A DNA stretch of 64,000 nucleotides from Epinephelus fuscoguttatus (taxonomy: Eukaryota > Chordata > Actinopteri > Perciformes > Serranidae), in contig NC_064753.1 of the NCBI RefSeq assembly GCF_011397635.1, forward strand, positions 38,235,822-38,299,821. Reading direction: 5' to 3'. This document shows positions 45,440 to 57,689 of this stretch, in pieces. The notes beneath the pieces were generated by a model. It made no database searches and had not been told where the DNA came from. It saw only the letters and a list, made by a program, of their open reading frames with translations. How positions within the stretch are numbered: position 1 is the stretch's first letter; each line of letters opens with the position of its first letter. Made by a program: the position numbers and the translations under genes.

Positions 45440-45785
45440 TGTGTTTTTCCAGTGGTGACAGGGCTACCAGAAGTAGTCGGTTTTTACCGAGACATCCCTG
45501 CGTTTCCTGCTGGAATAGTGACACAAAAAGCAATTGTTTTATACCACTGTTTTTCCAGTGGGCCTTGTGCCCCCCAAAACCATGTTTTCAAGCCAAAACA
45601 TGATCTTTCCTTAACCATAACCAAGTGGTGCTTAGACCTTACCAAACACAGCCTTGTCACAACATCAAATTGAAACATGAAGAAAGAAACATAACCTCCA
45701 CTACGTAATAATGCACAAATGTAACATATCCGTGGTTTGCAGAGGTGAACAATGCCAATGTTTCTTCTGGCAATCGGGTTTGGGG
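45440..45785 (-). repeat. GCCAATTGCCAG dispersed repeat, minus-strand copy
   Basis: The right end reads, on the minus strand, CCGATTGCCAGAAGAAACATTGGCATTGTTCACC and CAAACCACGGATATGTTAC. Inner blocks include TGGTTATGGTTAAGGAAAG and GCCTGAAAACATGGTTTTG-like sequence. It carries roughly one and a half internal units of the kind repeated at 50870-51180. Confidence 0.65.
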
Positions 45786-47148
45786 AACATCAGTGTCAGA
45801 ACAAATATTACAGAGCATACTTCTAGCTACATTTCCATTTTTGAGTTTAATCTTAGACCAACAGATTTACAGGAGGTCTTAAATTCTGAGCTCATTGCTG
45901 TCCTAAACTCTGCCAAAATAGCCGTTTGTCAAACTGACATCAAAATGTATTCTTGTGTGCAATGTTGTGCCCTAAAAGCGAGTGTGTTTTCTAGCAACAG
46001 TGTGTCCCATGAACTGGTTGATAAGGAGGGATGTTATAAAACCTCAGAGTGAAATGGGATATCAAATGGTGGGGAATTTATGCTGAACAATCTCCGGCGA
46101 CTCTGTTAGACATGAGGAAACATGATGCATCCAGTGATAATGATTAATGGTCTAATGGTCTGTGGCACATGGTATGTAAATACAATGTTCTGTGAGTTTA
46201 GAAAAGGACCTGTGCTGCATGGTATCCTAGTTTCTCTCCCAAAATAGTCAACAGGAGTCTGCATTAGTGCACCTGAGTAATCTGAAATGTGTCTTTGAAC
46301 ATACTGCTGGTGTCGCAGGATCCATCAACCTGCACAGTTGTTAACCTGGCTAATGCTTGCATTAACATTAATGAGCTTTTACACACTGTTTTTTTACACA
46401 GCTCTTGTTTCTAGCGTAGTGTTACTGTCATCACCCTTTTCCACCGTCTCAAACCCATCCATCCCCCGCCCACCTCATGCTATTAGACCTTTAATGGAAG
46501 TCTAGATTAATGGTTAATTTCCAGGAAACCCCTGTGTTCTGTCATAAAGTGCTTTCCATTAATTAGTGACTCTGTTTCTCAGAATGGAGGGGGGAGAAGA
46601 GTGATTAATGAGCTAACTAGTGCAGCCAGCGGCTCGCCTAGCTCCAGTGGTGAGCGTGAGAAGAGTCGGACCCGCAAAGAGAGGGAAAGAAAATAAATAT
46701 GTGGCCGTGAAAAAAAAAAGTGCTTGGAAATTCATTGAAAGGGTAGCTGAGTGCAGTTTCAAAGGGATGGTGGAGCATTAGAGCTGAACTGTGAGTGAGA
46801 GGGCAGAGCGAGGCTTGATTACGCCCTCTCTGGTGCCAGAAGTCCAGCAGACGGGGATGGGTGTGTGCTGCTGAACTGAGACCTGTTAACAAGGAAAGCA
46901 GTTCAGGCAGCTTCTTGACGTCTTTTGCTCTCTGAAGGCGTGAAGTTCATTCTGCTGCTGAAGGCTGAGATGAGATATTGCAGCAAGATTTGGAAGAAAC
47001 ATGCAGGCTGAATATTTTGCAACCACACTGAATATTGATTAAACTTTGCACCATAGAAAATACGCTAAGAAATAAATCTCCCATGGTCAAATTTGTTTGC
47101 GTGTGTAATGCAAACATGCTAACCACAACTTAAATTTTGCAAGTTGTA

Positions 47149-49081
47149 TAAAGTGATAGTTTAAACAGTTTGGGAAATGTGCTTATTTGCTTCCCTCCTT
47201 AGAGTTAGATAAAAAGATTGATACCTCTTTCATCTTGTAAGCAAAATATAAAGCTAGCAGTTGGTTAGCTTAGCTTAGCACAAACACTACGTAGAAACAG
47301 GGAAACAGCTAGCTTGGGTCTATCTTAAATTCATCTTGGTTATGTTTAAGTAAACAGACAAGATATTACTTTTTAATGAGCCTTAGTGGTGCTAGCATGC
47401 ATATTTTTTAACATTTGAACAGAGCCAGGCTTGCTGTTATCCCTGTTTCCAGTCTTTATGCTAAGCTAGGCTAACCTGCTGCTAGCTGTAATTTAATATT
47501 TAAAGGAATGGTCATCAATTTGACATATTGGCCAAACCATGTAAGTACAAGAGTTCATCATGTAATGCTATGGGGCCAAAAAGATTTCTCCCCATAGACT
47601 TCAATTAAGAAAAAGAAGTCCACAATCTGAATTTGATATATTTGGTCAGAAAACATTGTGAAAGTCTAAAGAGATGCATGATTAAATCCCTATTATCCCT
47701 CATTACCATTCAAGTTAGCAATGGGCTAAACCAGCTGCTTGGCCGGCAGAGGTGACTCCCTGCTCTATGGGCCTCTCCATGCAGAAGATTCTGGTAATTC
47801 TAAATCTGTGGAGTCAAACTATTTTGGGTTCATGCACCACTGAGCAACTGTCATAGGAATAAACAATCTGGCGCTTGGTTGATGACTTCTGGCGTCAGAC
47901 CCTGACAAAAAAAGCTGTCTTTTCACATCAGCATGATACGCAGCCGTACGTCATTATTGTTTAATGGCGTCCAACAGTGTCACGGTGAAACGCGGTGGCA
48001 CAACAATGAAAGTAAAGGCGGCGGAAGTCAGAGTAGACCAACCTTAACCCAGGAGGCCAATGTTCGCTTCCCATATGATTGTAAAGCCAAACCCTGTTTG
48101 TTTTTATTTCCTAAACCCAACCAATGTGCATGGGTTGGCAAAATGTAACTATGCGCATTTGTTGTTAAAGGTAAAAAAACCCCCATCAATGTGCAATTTT
48201 GTACTGACATGCATATGAGTGCGTTTATTTTGAAAGAGACTGTATACAAATGCTACACTTCCTGTGAAACCATAAGTGTATTTTGAAAACAGACAATGCA
48301 TGTAACAGACAGAACTTGACATGGTGGCCAAGGACGTCAGCAACCAACACACCCAGGATTCCTTGCACGTTGTATCTCAACATGGAAAGTCACGACCAAA
48401 CATCGATATGTGACGAGGTCGGAGTGAGAATTTGTTGGAATGAAGAGGGCACCGCCTCCAACACTGTATCCCATTCTCTTTATACATGCATGGAAGTGAG
48501 CTTATTTTACTTTGGTGCTATAAACAAATCAAACATCAAAAAGAATACTAACTAATTATCTCTGTATTTATGCATATTTACCTCTTTATTAAACATCTGT
48601 CTGGTACACAGCTGAAGATGATATGGCAAAATCGAATTATGACTAATATGTGTGGACGGTTGAGGAGGAGGAGTTGCTGCTTAGCGTCACCCTACAATAC
48701 AAGGCTAGTGCTAACAAAACTTAAATGCCATGTTTGCTTTTGTTTCTGATGCATGCTCGTTACACAAAGCAACAACAGGCATGAGATGACATCATGTTTC
48801 CCAAATGCTCTGTTTAACGTGTCAACACAAAGTAACCAGGGTTTGAAAACTTTGCATGACAGACAAAAATTTCCATTTCAGTGAAATAAAACTGATTGCG
48901 TGTGAACAAGAGGCCAAAATGTAGAGAAAAATATCCATTGTCAAAATTTCTGTGTAGACAGGGCCTTAGATGGAAAGATTGATACTGTCCTTATATCTGA
49001 GAGTGGTATCGATCTATACATTTAACTGTCTGCAAGAATGAGAATAAGTGTATTTCCCAAATTGTTGAACTGTTCCTTTAA
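47149..49081. mobile_element. Possible long inverted-repeat element or paired inverted repeats
   Basis: The left end (ATAAAGTGATAGTTTAAACAG, then TTTGGGAAATGTGCTTATT) and the right end (AATAAGTGTATTTCCCAAAT, then TGTTGAACTGTTCCTTTAA) are inverted copies about 1.9 kb apart. AAAGATTGATAC also appears inverted near each end. A related inner terminus with TTTAAAGGAATGGTCA lies at 47498. It could be one element or two independent copies. Confidence 0.45.
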
Positions 49082-50619
49082 CTCGGGATCAGCTCCAAAC
49101 AGATAAATATTTTAGCTGGCTAACGTTACTAACCCTTGGCAGTGTTTCTGTGCAGAGATTCCTATGGACGTCAGATTAAGAGGGCAGCCTGGCGTGAGTC
49201 CAGAGGTCTGGCTAGACATTATCTCCAGCACCGCTGCATGTTTTCATAAGGGGGCCTCCTAGTCTCTCCAGTGCTGGCCTGTAAGTGGCTGGGAGTGGGC
49301 AGCAGGAGTGTTTGTGCGTGCATGAATGTTTATGTACCCGTGTGTGTGTGTATGTGTGTACAGAGTAAACTGCCGCCTTGGTGGGGCAACACACTGTCTC
49401 TGGTCTAGAGGAGAGCCATTAAGGGAGCGATGAAGCTGATGACATGTTGTTCCTGTGACAGGCTGCCGGGCCCCTGACTCCTCTCTGCTGCCGCTGCTGC
49501 AGCTGGAGCTGTGGGAGCCCGCTGGTCTGCCACTGGACAGACACCGAGACGCAGGGACTGAGTTTATTTTGGGAGGTGGTTTGGTGCCGGACACCCTGTC
49601 TGCTCTCCCACCAACCTCTGTACACCAACACCCACCTCTTCCCACACTCACAACACACACACGCACACACACACACGCCTTATCACCAACACACACGCAG
49701 CCAGGACGCTTTTACATGGCGTCAATAACAATTGCTGGACTGACAGATTCTGTTAAAGGGTCAGTTCACTTAAATTATTAAAAAAAATGAATTTAAAAAA
49801 CTGTGCAAAGAGAAAATAGTTCCAATATTTTAAAAACTGATATGACTGCCAGCTGGCAAGTACGACTTTTATCAGAAAACTGTGAGTGCTATGAGTTTCC
49901 TATCGCTCTCTTTACTGTGATTTCTCTTTCTAATAAAGCATAAAATGTTCAAAAACATAATCATAAAGAACAGAAAAGAACATTTGTGATCACCTCTTGA
50001 ATACATATTGCATTAAAACGTCTTTGTTTTCTGGAATGAAAGCTTCTCATCTCATTGTATTCTTCTATTGTTTATCTTCTATTTCTGTTGAGGGAATCAA
50101 TGCACGCGGAGCAGTAATAATGAGCCAACATGTAATTCAATGATGATTCAGCTGCACAGACTATTGCTTTTTTGTCAAGTGTCCAATAACCAGTTGCTCT
50201 CAGGTCAGCCGGCCAGTTTGTCTCAACAGTTCCCTGACTATTGATTCAAGATTCAGGTCATTTAGGAGAGATTTATAGTCATTGACTCCAGTGTACTGAC
50301 AGTTGGATGTCCAATCAGCTGCCAAGCCACTTAAAGATATGAAAATAATATTATAATGCCAAAATATACAATATGAAATAGGAAGTTACTACACTATATC
50401 AAATTTAACAACAAAGACGAATAAAAAGGAGGATATGTCAAACTGCTGTAGTAGATTGCACAGTTGCCTTTATATATGTAACTGTTTTGTTGCACTATCT
50501 GGGAATAATTAAACGTATTGCACTCGATATCTATGTACATTAGCCACTCACCACGCACACAGTTATTATATTGCACACTATGGGAACTGTATTTGTTCAT
50601 GAATGCATATCGGATGTGC

Positions 50620-51375
50620 CAGAGGCAGCCCAGTTACCAGACGAAAATGTTTACACTGAACACTTCTGCAAACCATGAATCAATGTTTCTAAAGTGACAT
50701 AGTATGAGTTGACATCAGGAGGTGGAGGGGATGGTGGATCACGTGTCACCTAAGCTAGCTGATTGCAGAGCTACAGACCACTGTTTGAGACCAAAAAAAG
50801 CAACAAAAATGGATCACTGCTGTGTATCAAGCTGCTTTTTGGGCATAAACCTTTTTTTTTTTGGTAGGGACCTGTTGTTTTTCCAGCAGGGATAAAGCCA
50901 CGTAAAGCAGTTGTTCTTTACTGAAACATCTCTGCATTTCGTGCAGGGACAGTGGCACGTAAAGCTGTTGTTTTTTGCCAAGACATCACTGTGTGTCCTG
51001 ACGGCATAGGGACGTGTAAAGTAGTTGTATTATACCGAGACATCTCTGCATTTCCTGCCTGGAAAGTGGCACAAAAATCAGTTGTCTTTTGCCAAAATAT
51101 TGCAACTTTTCCTGCGGTGTAGTGGCATAAAAAATATTTGTTTTTTCCTGAGACAGCGATTTTCCAGCAATAATAGCAGCACCAAAACCGGTTATTTTAA
51201 GCCAAACCATGATCTTTTCATGGCTTTTGTGCCTAAACCTAACCACACGTTAACCACAGCGTTGTTGAAACACAAAGTTTCATCCGCTTCATAAAAACAT
51301 ACAAATGTAACATATTGGCTGTTTGCAGAAACCGACAATGCCAACTTTTTTTCTGGCAATTGTGTTGCCAGAGGA
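50620..51375. mobile_element. Element bounded by inverted GCCAATTGCCAG copies, with internal tandem units
   Basis: The plus-strand terminus at about 50625-50690 (GCAGCCCAGTTACCAG, CACTTCTGCAAACCATG) and the minus-strand terminus at 51303-51370 (TTGCCAGAAAAAAAGTTGGCATTG, TTTCTGCAAACAG) form inverted ends of about 60 bp. Between 50868 and 51180 are about five units near 60 bp, each with GGCACGTAAAG(C/T)(T/A)GTTGT, then GAGACATCTCTGCATTTCCTGC. No transposase frame. Confidence 0.6.
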
Positions 51376-51763
51376 GAAAGAGGAGAGGGGTGTGACATGG
51401 AGGGAATATTGTTCAGGTTAACGGTAGTATTGTCGCATATCAGATATTTTCCTCACATCATGCAGCCTGAGTTTTTCTTTTTCTTCTGTGTTAATTTACA
51501 AAAAACTATGCAAATTAGAAATCAGTGCTCACAAGCCTGAGATCTGTTTGTACAGAGATACTATATATGGTCATATAGTGTTTTAAAGATCAATAAATCA
51601 TGTTTCCCGAGGCCGTGAGTCTCAGTGGTGTTTATGTAGCCACTGAAACATTCAACTGGAGACGAAGCTCTTCCAAAACACTTCCCTCTCTGCATCTCTG
51701 CATCTGATTGAGTTACACAGGGGAACACATTTTGAACAGGTGCCCAGTGAACCCCTCTGAAGC

Positions 51764-51776
51764 CACACGCACACGC

Positions 51777-51818
<42 letters not shown>
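51764..51818. repeat. (CA)n microsatellite
   Basis: CACACG followed by an uninterrupted CA run. A second short CA run is at 51937-51957. Confidence 0.95.
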
Positions 51819-51821
<3 letters not shown>

Positions 51822-52289
51822 TCTCCTCTTCTTCCTTGACTCTCTCTTTCTGTCATTGTAACTTGACTCCGACGTCTTCAGCTAGCCCTGTCGTCCCTCA
51901 CATACCCCAGCAGAGTTTGGGCACACTGGTCCTGATACACACACACACACACACACTGTAACTGGACATGCCACTGATATGCAGGGTGAACTCTTCTGAT
52001 ATGAGGTGTGAATGGTCACCCACCAGGAACACTGTGCTAATCCTACAGTCGTAACATCCACTTGAACCAACGCTTGTAGAGTTGTTAAAATGTCAGTCTC
52101 GAGCAGTGGTGGAGGCGGTCATGTTGGCACAGTGACGGGTGGAGGGAGGACTGGCACCGTGCCACCGAGGGATACCCTAACCCCCTGTTTACCCCAGGTT
52201 ACCCTCTGTGCTGTTTGCTCCTGGTGTTCCATACTAAACTGTGTGTACAGATTATATTTTGGAGGTTTGTTTGTATTTAACCCTAATTT

Positions 52290-52528
52290 GTAAATGGCTC
52301 CATTTATATATCCAAAGTGCCTCCCATTTACCCATTCACCCGCACACACCATGCAAGGTGTTGTCCTGACCACTAGGAGCACTTCAGTCAGTATGTTTAC
52401 TTGGACAGTTAGGTTGAGCTACGGTTATCGCTCAACTAGGCCATTTAATTGGACTACTGTCCTTGTTCCAGTATACAAGCACGGGAGAGGAATCGATTTA
52501 TTGACCAAAGTCGGTCCGACTCAACTGC

Positions 52529-52567
<39 letters not shown>

Positions 52568-53110
52568 GGCAATATCCCCCCTTTCAACTTGTTAGTATTG
52601 GACCTTTTTCCAGTTGACCTATTACATCACAGACCAAACAATAGCCAAACAAGTTAGCAATGGTTAGCTAGCAGCAAACTGGTACCATGTTGGATAACTT
52701 CACAATTCTGTACATTTCGTCAGTCCAAAAATGCATGGCTCTGGGTGCAGATTTCGCCATGCTGTTACCGGCTTCTTCTTCTGTTACGCATTTAATGCTT
52801 TCAGCTTCCGTGGTGAACACTGTGGAGCATGCGCCAAATGCCTTGGCCAGTTTGGGTCCGATCGACTGTGTACATGCAACAGTAATCCAACTCCCAATCT
52901 CATTATCTGGGTGTGTTAGTCCAACTTTGAGAAACTCGTCTTAGTACGATTTCAGTTGGATTAACATGTTAACATGTATTTTAAAAGTCCGACTTGATTT
53001 GGACTAACACAATAAATTTTTTGTCTCTTCGGTGTCTTGCCCAAGGACACTTAGACATGTGGACAAGAGGAGCCAGGGATCAAACCTCCAGCTCTGTGGT
53101 CAGGGCCACA
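52290..53110 (+). repeat. Third copy of the 9585 repeat type, split by an insertion
   Basis: The left piece (about 52290-52400, AAATGGCTCCATTTATAT and CCATGCAAGGTGTT) and the right piece (about 53030-53110, GGTGTCTTGCCCAAGGACAC) belong to one repeat. Between them, about 52400-53030, is other sequence with a (GATA)n run at 52529-52567. The inserted segment's own ends are unclear. Confidence 0.5.
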
Positions 53111-53365
53111 ACCTCTGAAGATCATGTATACAGTACATTTAGCAATGCATGGAACTAGTGTTCCAGAAAAATACCTTTATTTGTGTTTTCTCACACTTCC
53201 ACTAATAGAAATGATCTTCAAATTCCTGATTAAGACACTAATATCATAGTAATGGTGTAATTAATACACCTTTAGTGCCAAAGTCTTTCACAATTCTCTT
53301 GTGTAAAAGTAAAGATTTGCAATAAAACATCAAACAAAATGTGACTTTGTTGAATCCGAACTAAC

Positions 53366-53468
53366 TAGGCTGACCAAACGTCCTCTTTTGCCCGGACATG
53401 TCCACTTTTCACGTCCCGTCCAGGGCATCCGGGGGGGGGGGTTTATAAACTGATGATAATGTCCAGTT

Positions 53469-53506
<38 letters not shown>

Positions 53507-54287
53507 GAGCGCGGCATGGGCCGCATATTTCTTTCCGAACCCGAATCGAGCCCAACATTATTTAATGACCAAAGCTCTGAGTTTGTGTCACACAGTGGTT
53601 ACAGGCTATTTAACAGGCCGGGCGTGCGCTGTGGGTGCTCAGCTGCGGAGAGGGAGACCTCCGTGTTTGAGACGGGAGCGGGAGGCGGGAGGTCCGCCGC
53701 TTCTAGCGAGAGGAGAGGGAGACATAAAACAAAATAAGATAAAATAGGAAAAACCTGTCTCCCTCTTTTATTTTATTTTCAGCATTTAATCAAGGCGGAG
53801 GCAGGCGGCTGGAGGTCTGAGACTTCCAGCAAGGGGAGAGGTACAACAAACAGCCAATGTGTGTCTGTGTGTGTTACGTTCAGGTGTTGTCACATAAATA
53901 ACAGTGCCCAAGCAATAAACAGGACAGACAATAGGATTTTATTTATTTTTACACTACATTTTCACTGAAAGCTGAATGAATCCGACCCGAGCCCGAATAC
54001 AATTCATAGCTACATTTCTGACCAAACCCGGCCCGACCCATCAGGTACCATCGGGCTCGGATCGCCACACTCTAGTGTGTGTATGTGTCCCCTATTGGGG
54101 CCTATCTGAATTTCTGTCTTTGAGAGATATTATTTTGTAATATAACTGAATTTTCTATCCATACATATAATTTTTAAATATATTAAAATTATAAGGCATC
54201 TTTGAGTAAACTGCGAGTATCATTTAAGTAGGCTGTCGTGGCCGGCCGAGTGTCCTCTTTTTTGGAAATCAAAATATGGTCACCCTA
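53366..54287. mobile_element. hAT-type MITE (outer of a nested pair)
   Basis: The ends TAGGCTGACCAAACG and ATATGGTCACCCTA are inverted repeats, with CGTCCTCTTTT and GTGTCCTCTTTT also paired. A perfect 8-bp duplication, GAACTAAC, lies at 53358-53365 and 54288-54295. Its interior has a G-run, a (GT)n tract and the inner element 53505-54074. Confidence 0.9.
53505..54074. mobile_element. hAT-type element nested in the outer MITE
   Basis: The ends TAGAGCGCGGC and GCCACACTCTA are inverted repeats. The flanking GTGTGTGT octamers on both sides fit an 8-bp duplication, although the target was itself a (GT)n tract, so they are weak proof alone. The body contains CCGAACCCGAATCGAGCCC and CCCGAGCCCGAATAC, typical of a fish hAT family. 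No intact transposase. Confidence 0.8.
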
Positions 54288-54295
54288 GAACTAAC

Positions 54296-55820
54296 CCTTT
54301 CAAACACCAAAGTCACACAATGACATAAACTAACTGATTGGGGCAGTGGTGGACCAGCAGCTCCTGTGTTCATCTCTGCAACATTACTGTTTTTGTCAAT
54401 GGAGTCTGAGTTTCACTTTTAGTTTAGTTCCCCATTGGAAGGGACTGTCTGTTCGAAAAGTACTGAGCATATGGCAGGAGTTGTTTGAGGGTTTGTACAT
54501 GGATGTTCTGATGTAGTGTGGCTGTCGTTAAACACAGCCCCCTTTTATTTCAATTTATCAAAAATTTCATCTGGTTTCAGACTGTTCTTTCACCAGAGGC
54601 ATGCGAGAAAAACAAAGTCTTCTTCATAAATTCGAGGTAACACGGGGTGAATAACTGATATACAAATGGTCACTGGGGGTGAAGTAGTCCTTTATCAATG
54701 AAAATTAGAGGCACTTATTGTGATCAATGATAACATTAAAAATGTCATGTTTTAACTTCTGTTAAATATTGTAAAGTACAGTTAAGATCTAAATACTCTA
54801 TATTTATGCAACACTTTATACTTGACAAAGGAGCTAATAACTCCATTCAGTGGAGTAAATAGTGTGATATTGTAAAGTAAAATTGTCTCACAAAGTTTGA
54901 GTAAATGTACAGTACTTAGTTACTTCACACCTCTGGTCACACAGGATAGTTGATGGATACTCAAGACTCAAATATCAAGAAAAGTAGCATGAAGGGTTTG
55001 ACAGGATTTGAGATTCAGTGAAAGTATAACAACATTAAATAAAAAAATTTAAGATTTAATAGGCTATAATAGTATGATGAAATAATAATGATATAATAAG
55101 ACCTAATATACTCGGCTGCTGCTACAGCTACTACTACTACTACTACTACTACTGCTGCTTCTGCCACTACTACAACCACTACTACTACTACTTCTGCTAC
55201 TAATACTAATACTAATAAGGCTTAAGTAGCCTATACAGTACTTTTACTGTTTTGTAGTTCCATTTAATCCTACTTTACACTTCTACTCCATTACATTTCA
55301 GAGAGAAATATTGTAGCTTTATTTTATTTTACAGCTGTACTTGGTAGTTATTCTACTTAAAATCAAGATTTTACATATCAAAAACAACATCAGACTATAA
55401 AATATGATAGTTTAAACTATTCAGTAGTATATAAATTAGTTAAAATTTGCTTCAACAGCTAAAACAAGTTAACAGCATCACATCGTCAAATACTATAACA
55501 ATAACATATTTATTCATATCAATTTAAATGGGTCACATTGCATGATTAATACATTTTTGATAGGTTAACTTAAGTATCTTTCTTCCACTTATGCAAATGG
55601 AAGAAGGGGACCATACACCCACTTTTAATGACGGTAGGGCAATACAGTGAATGAAAGTATTAACAGGGATTTCATTATCTAGCAATCCTGCACAGCTCAG
55701 AATAATAATAATCCAAGAGATGTTATATATAAATATCGTTATTAATATTTAGTTTTGGGGAGATTTACTCCATACTTTGTGTTGCATTGCATGTGTACAT
55801 TTTTTATTTATGTATCTATA
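54296..55820. other. Intergenic, AT-rich, simple repeats only
   Basis: Contains (CTA)n/(CTG) trinucleotide runs at 55118-55155 and 55180-55210. No gene-like frame recognised. Confidence 0.5.
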
Positions 55821-55981
55821 ATCATCTATTCAGCCGTGATCAGTGTGATTTTGAGTGTGATCACCACCGAGCTGCAAGACGTCTGCAGTTTGAGCAGAGC
55901 AGAGCAGGATGTTGCGTCTTTAAGAGTTAAGAAACTTGAAACCGAACCGTGTTTGCGCAACAATCAGTGCGGCTCCCAGCA

Positions 55982-56000
55982 GCCGCCAAAGTGTCTAGAC
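55982..56000. promoter_or_regulatory. Candidate SMAD-binding element upstream of smad6
   Basis: The palindromic Smad3/Smad4 box GTCTAGAC (55993-56000) is preceded, with five bases between, by GCCGCC (55982-55987). Vertebrate BMP-response elements pair a GC-rich Smad1/5 site with GTCT at a 5-bp spacing, and Smad6 is a known BMP-induced feedback gene. It lies in a GC-rich, repeat-free patch with a CCAAT box (56026-56030), 2.4 kb upstream of the ATG. Match to the GC-rich half-site is approximate. Confidence 0.3.
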
Positions 56001-56744
56001 TGGCACATGATGGCGGGAATCAACCAATGGCTCCAGAGCTTTCCTCTGGGGCCCTGAGAGAGAGCGAGAGAGACAGAGACAGAGAGACAGAGGGAGATAC
56101 AGAGAGGGAGACTTTATACAGACTTACAGAGGAAGCCCAGCATTAGGGGTTTCAAAATAAAAGCATTATGTTTGGAAAAAGTTAACTTTGCTGTCAGTAG
56201 TCTCTGTGCAGTTAAACAGATCCTTGTGTCCCCAGGAAAACTCTCTGAAATTTCAGTTATGCAACTAAATAAAGAGAAATAGGCCAATTCATTGCCATCT
56301 TATTCTGCCAAGTCTTTTAATCCGTTACCTTAGGTCAGTTAAACATGAAAAAAGAATAGGAAATTGTCCACATGCAGGGAAACAAACGTATTTGATGATG
56401 AAAGATTCCAGTACTGAATGATTAATTAAACTAATCTTATCAGACTTTTTGTTACAGTCCCATAGAATAATCAGCACTTGCCTGGTGTCTTGAGTGGGAG
56501 AGGGCGGATCACTTCATTGGGGTCATCAGGTGAGCACCCTCTTTCATTGGTGTTTCACTGATAGGCCGACGACACCTCCAGAGGGCTCAACGGCGATACC
56601 TGGCATCCCAGGTGTGCCTCCGTCTGCTTTTACCCCTCATGCTGGACATCATGTAGACCAGATGGTGTCCTTCCTCCTCATCCAAAGCCATAGCAACTTC
56701 ATGGCTCGTCAGAAGGCCTATCGTTTAACCCCCATACTCTTCAG

Positions 56745-56771
56745 AACCCTAACCCTAACCCTAACCTAACC
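56745..56771. repeat. Short interstitial telomere-like repeat
   Basis: Three full CCCTAA units plus a degenerate CCTAA, 27 bases in all. Too short to mark a chromosome fusion by itself. Confidence 0.8.
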
Positions 56772-57005
56772 TTTACAGAGAGCACATGAGTACACCAGCC
56801 ACGTCGTTCTGCCTCAGCTGCTAGGTCTGTGTACTTCAGGCCTTTGTGTTAGTAAGCTTCCCCAACTGCAGCCGCCCATGGTGCTGTTAGTTTCACGATG
56901 TACAAGGACTTCTGTGAGGTTGACCTCAAGATCAGTCCCAGTCTGAGATTAGTTGTAGTAATAAATATTTACTTGGGTTTAAGTTAGGTTGTTATTCTAT
57001 ATATG

Positions 57006-57330
57006 GACGACAGTAGCTCAGACCATAGGGGCTTGGGTTGGGAATGGAATGGTTGCCAGTTAAAGTCCCCATCTGGACCAAGTATGGACTGTGGACTGGT
57101 GGCTGGAGAGGTGCTGGTTTGCCTCCTGGGCACTGCTGAGGTGCCCTTGAGCAAGGCACTGAACCGCCAATTGCTTGGAGCGCCCAATGGTAGCCTCCTT
57201 ACTCTGATATCTCTCCATTTAATGCATGTACAGGTCTTGTTTGTGCATGTGTGTATATTTTGGGCTTGTGTGTGTATTTGACAACCGACTGAAAAAAAAT
57301 TTAATTTCCTCTTGGAGATTAATCATGTAT
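57006..57330 (+). mobile_element. Third tRNA-headed SINE family
   Basis: The head GACAGTAGCTCAGACCATAG resembles an A box. A decayed B box (CAGTTAAAGTCCC) follows, then the body GGTGGCTGGAGAGGTGC, CCTCCTGGGCACTGC, GAGGTGCCCTTGAGCAAGGC and an AT-rich tail before a (CTT)n run (57332-57354). No clear target duplication. Confidence 0.65.
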
Positions 57331-57689
57331 ATCTTCTTCTTCTTCTTCTTCTTCAGTTAATTGCTATCGTATCCTATTGAGTCTTTCAGTCTGTTTAAAA
57401 AAATACTTTTTTAGGATAACAGTATTATAAAGCTCCTTTCAGAATCACTGCAGTTGTATTTTGCAGTTTCATATCTGCATCTTTTTATGCAATGTAGGCT
57501 TATTAGTATAGGCTTTTAGGATCACAGAAGAAAAGCGCTTTTTTTCATTCAGGTCTACCTTCACCAAATAAACTATTCCTTATTTTAATGCCACACGTTT
57601 TTATCAACAAACAGCTGCAGATCATGTTCACCGTGTGGATTTTATTTTGAAAATCCCAGTCGAATAAGCCTGGTTTGATTCTTTCCGGC

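Noticed and set aside
49259-49781. Overlapping 145- and 108-codon ORFs on opposite strands
   Set aside because: Composition follows CA repeats and GC-rich low-complexity DNA. No conserved motif, no splice support.
52687-52944. 85-codon plus-strand ORF and its shadow
   Set aside because: Lies within a repeat insertion; no domain, no conservation evident, and two frames equally open.
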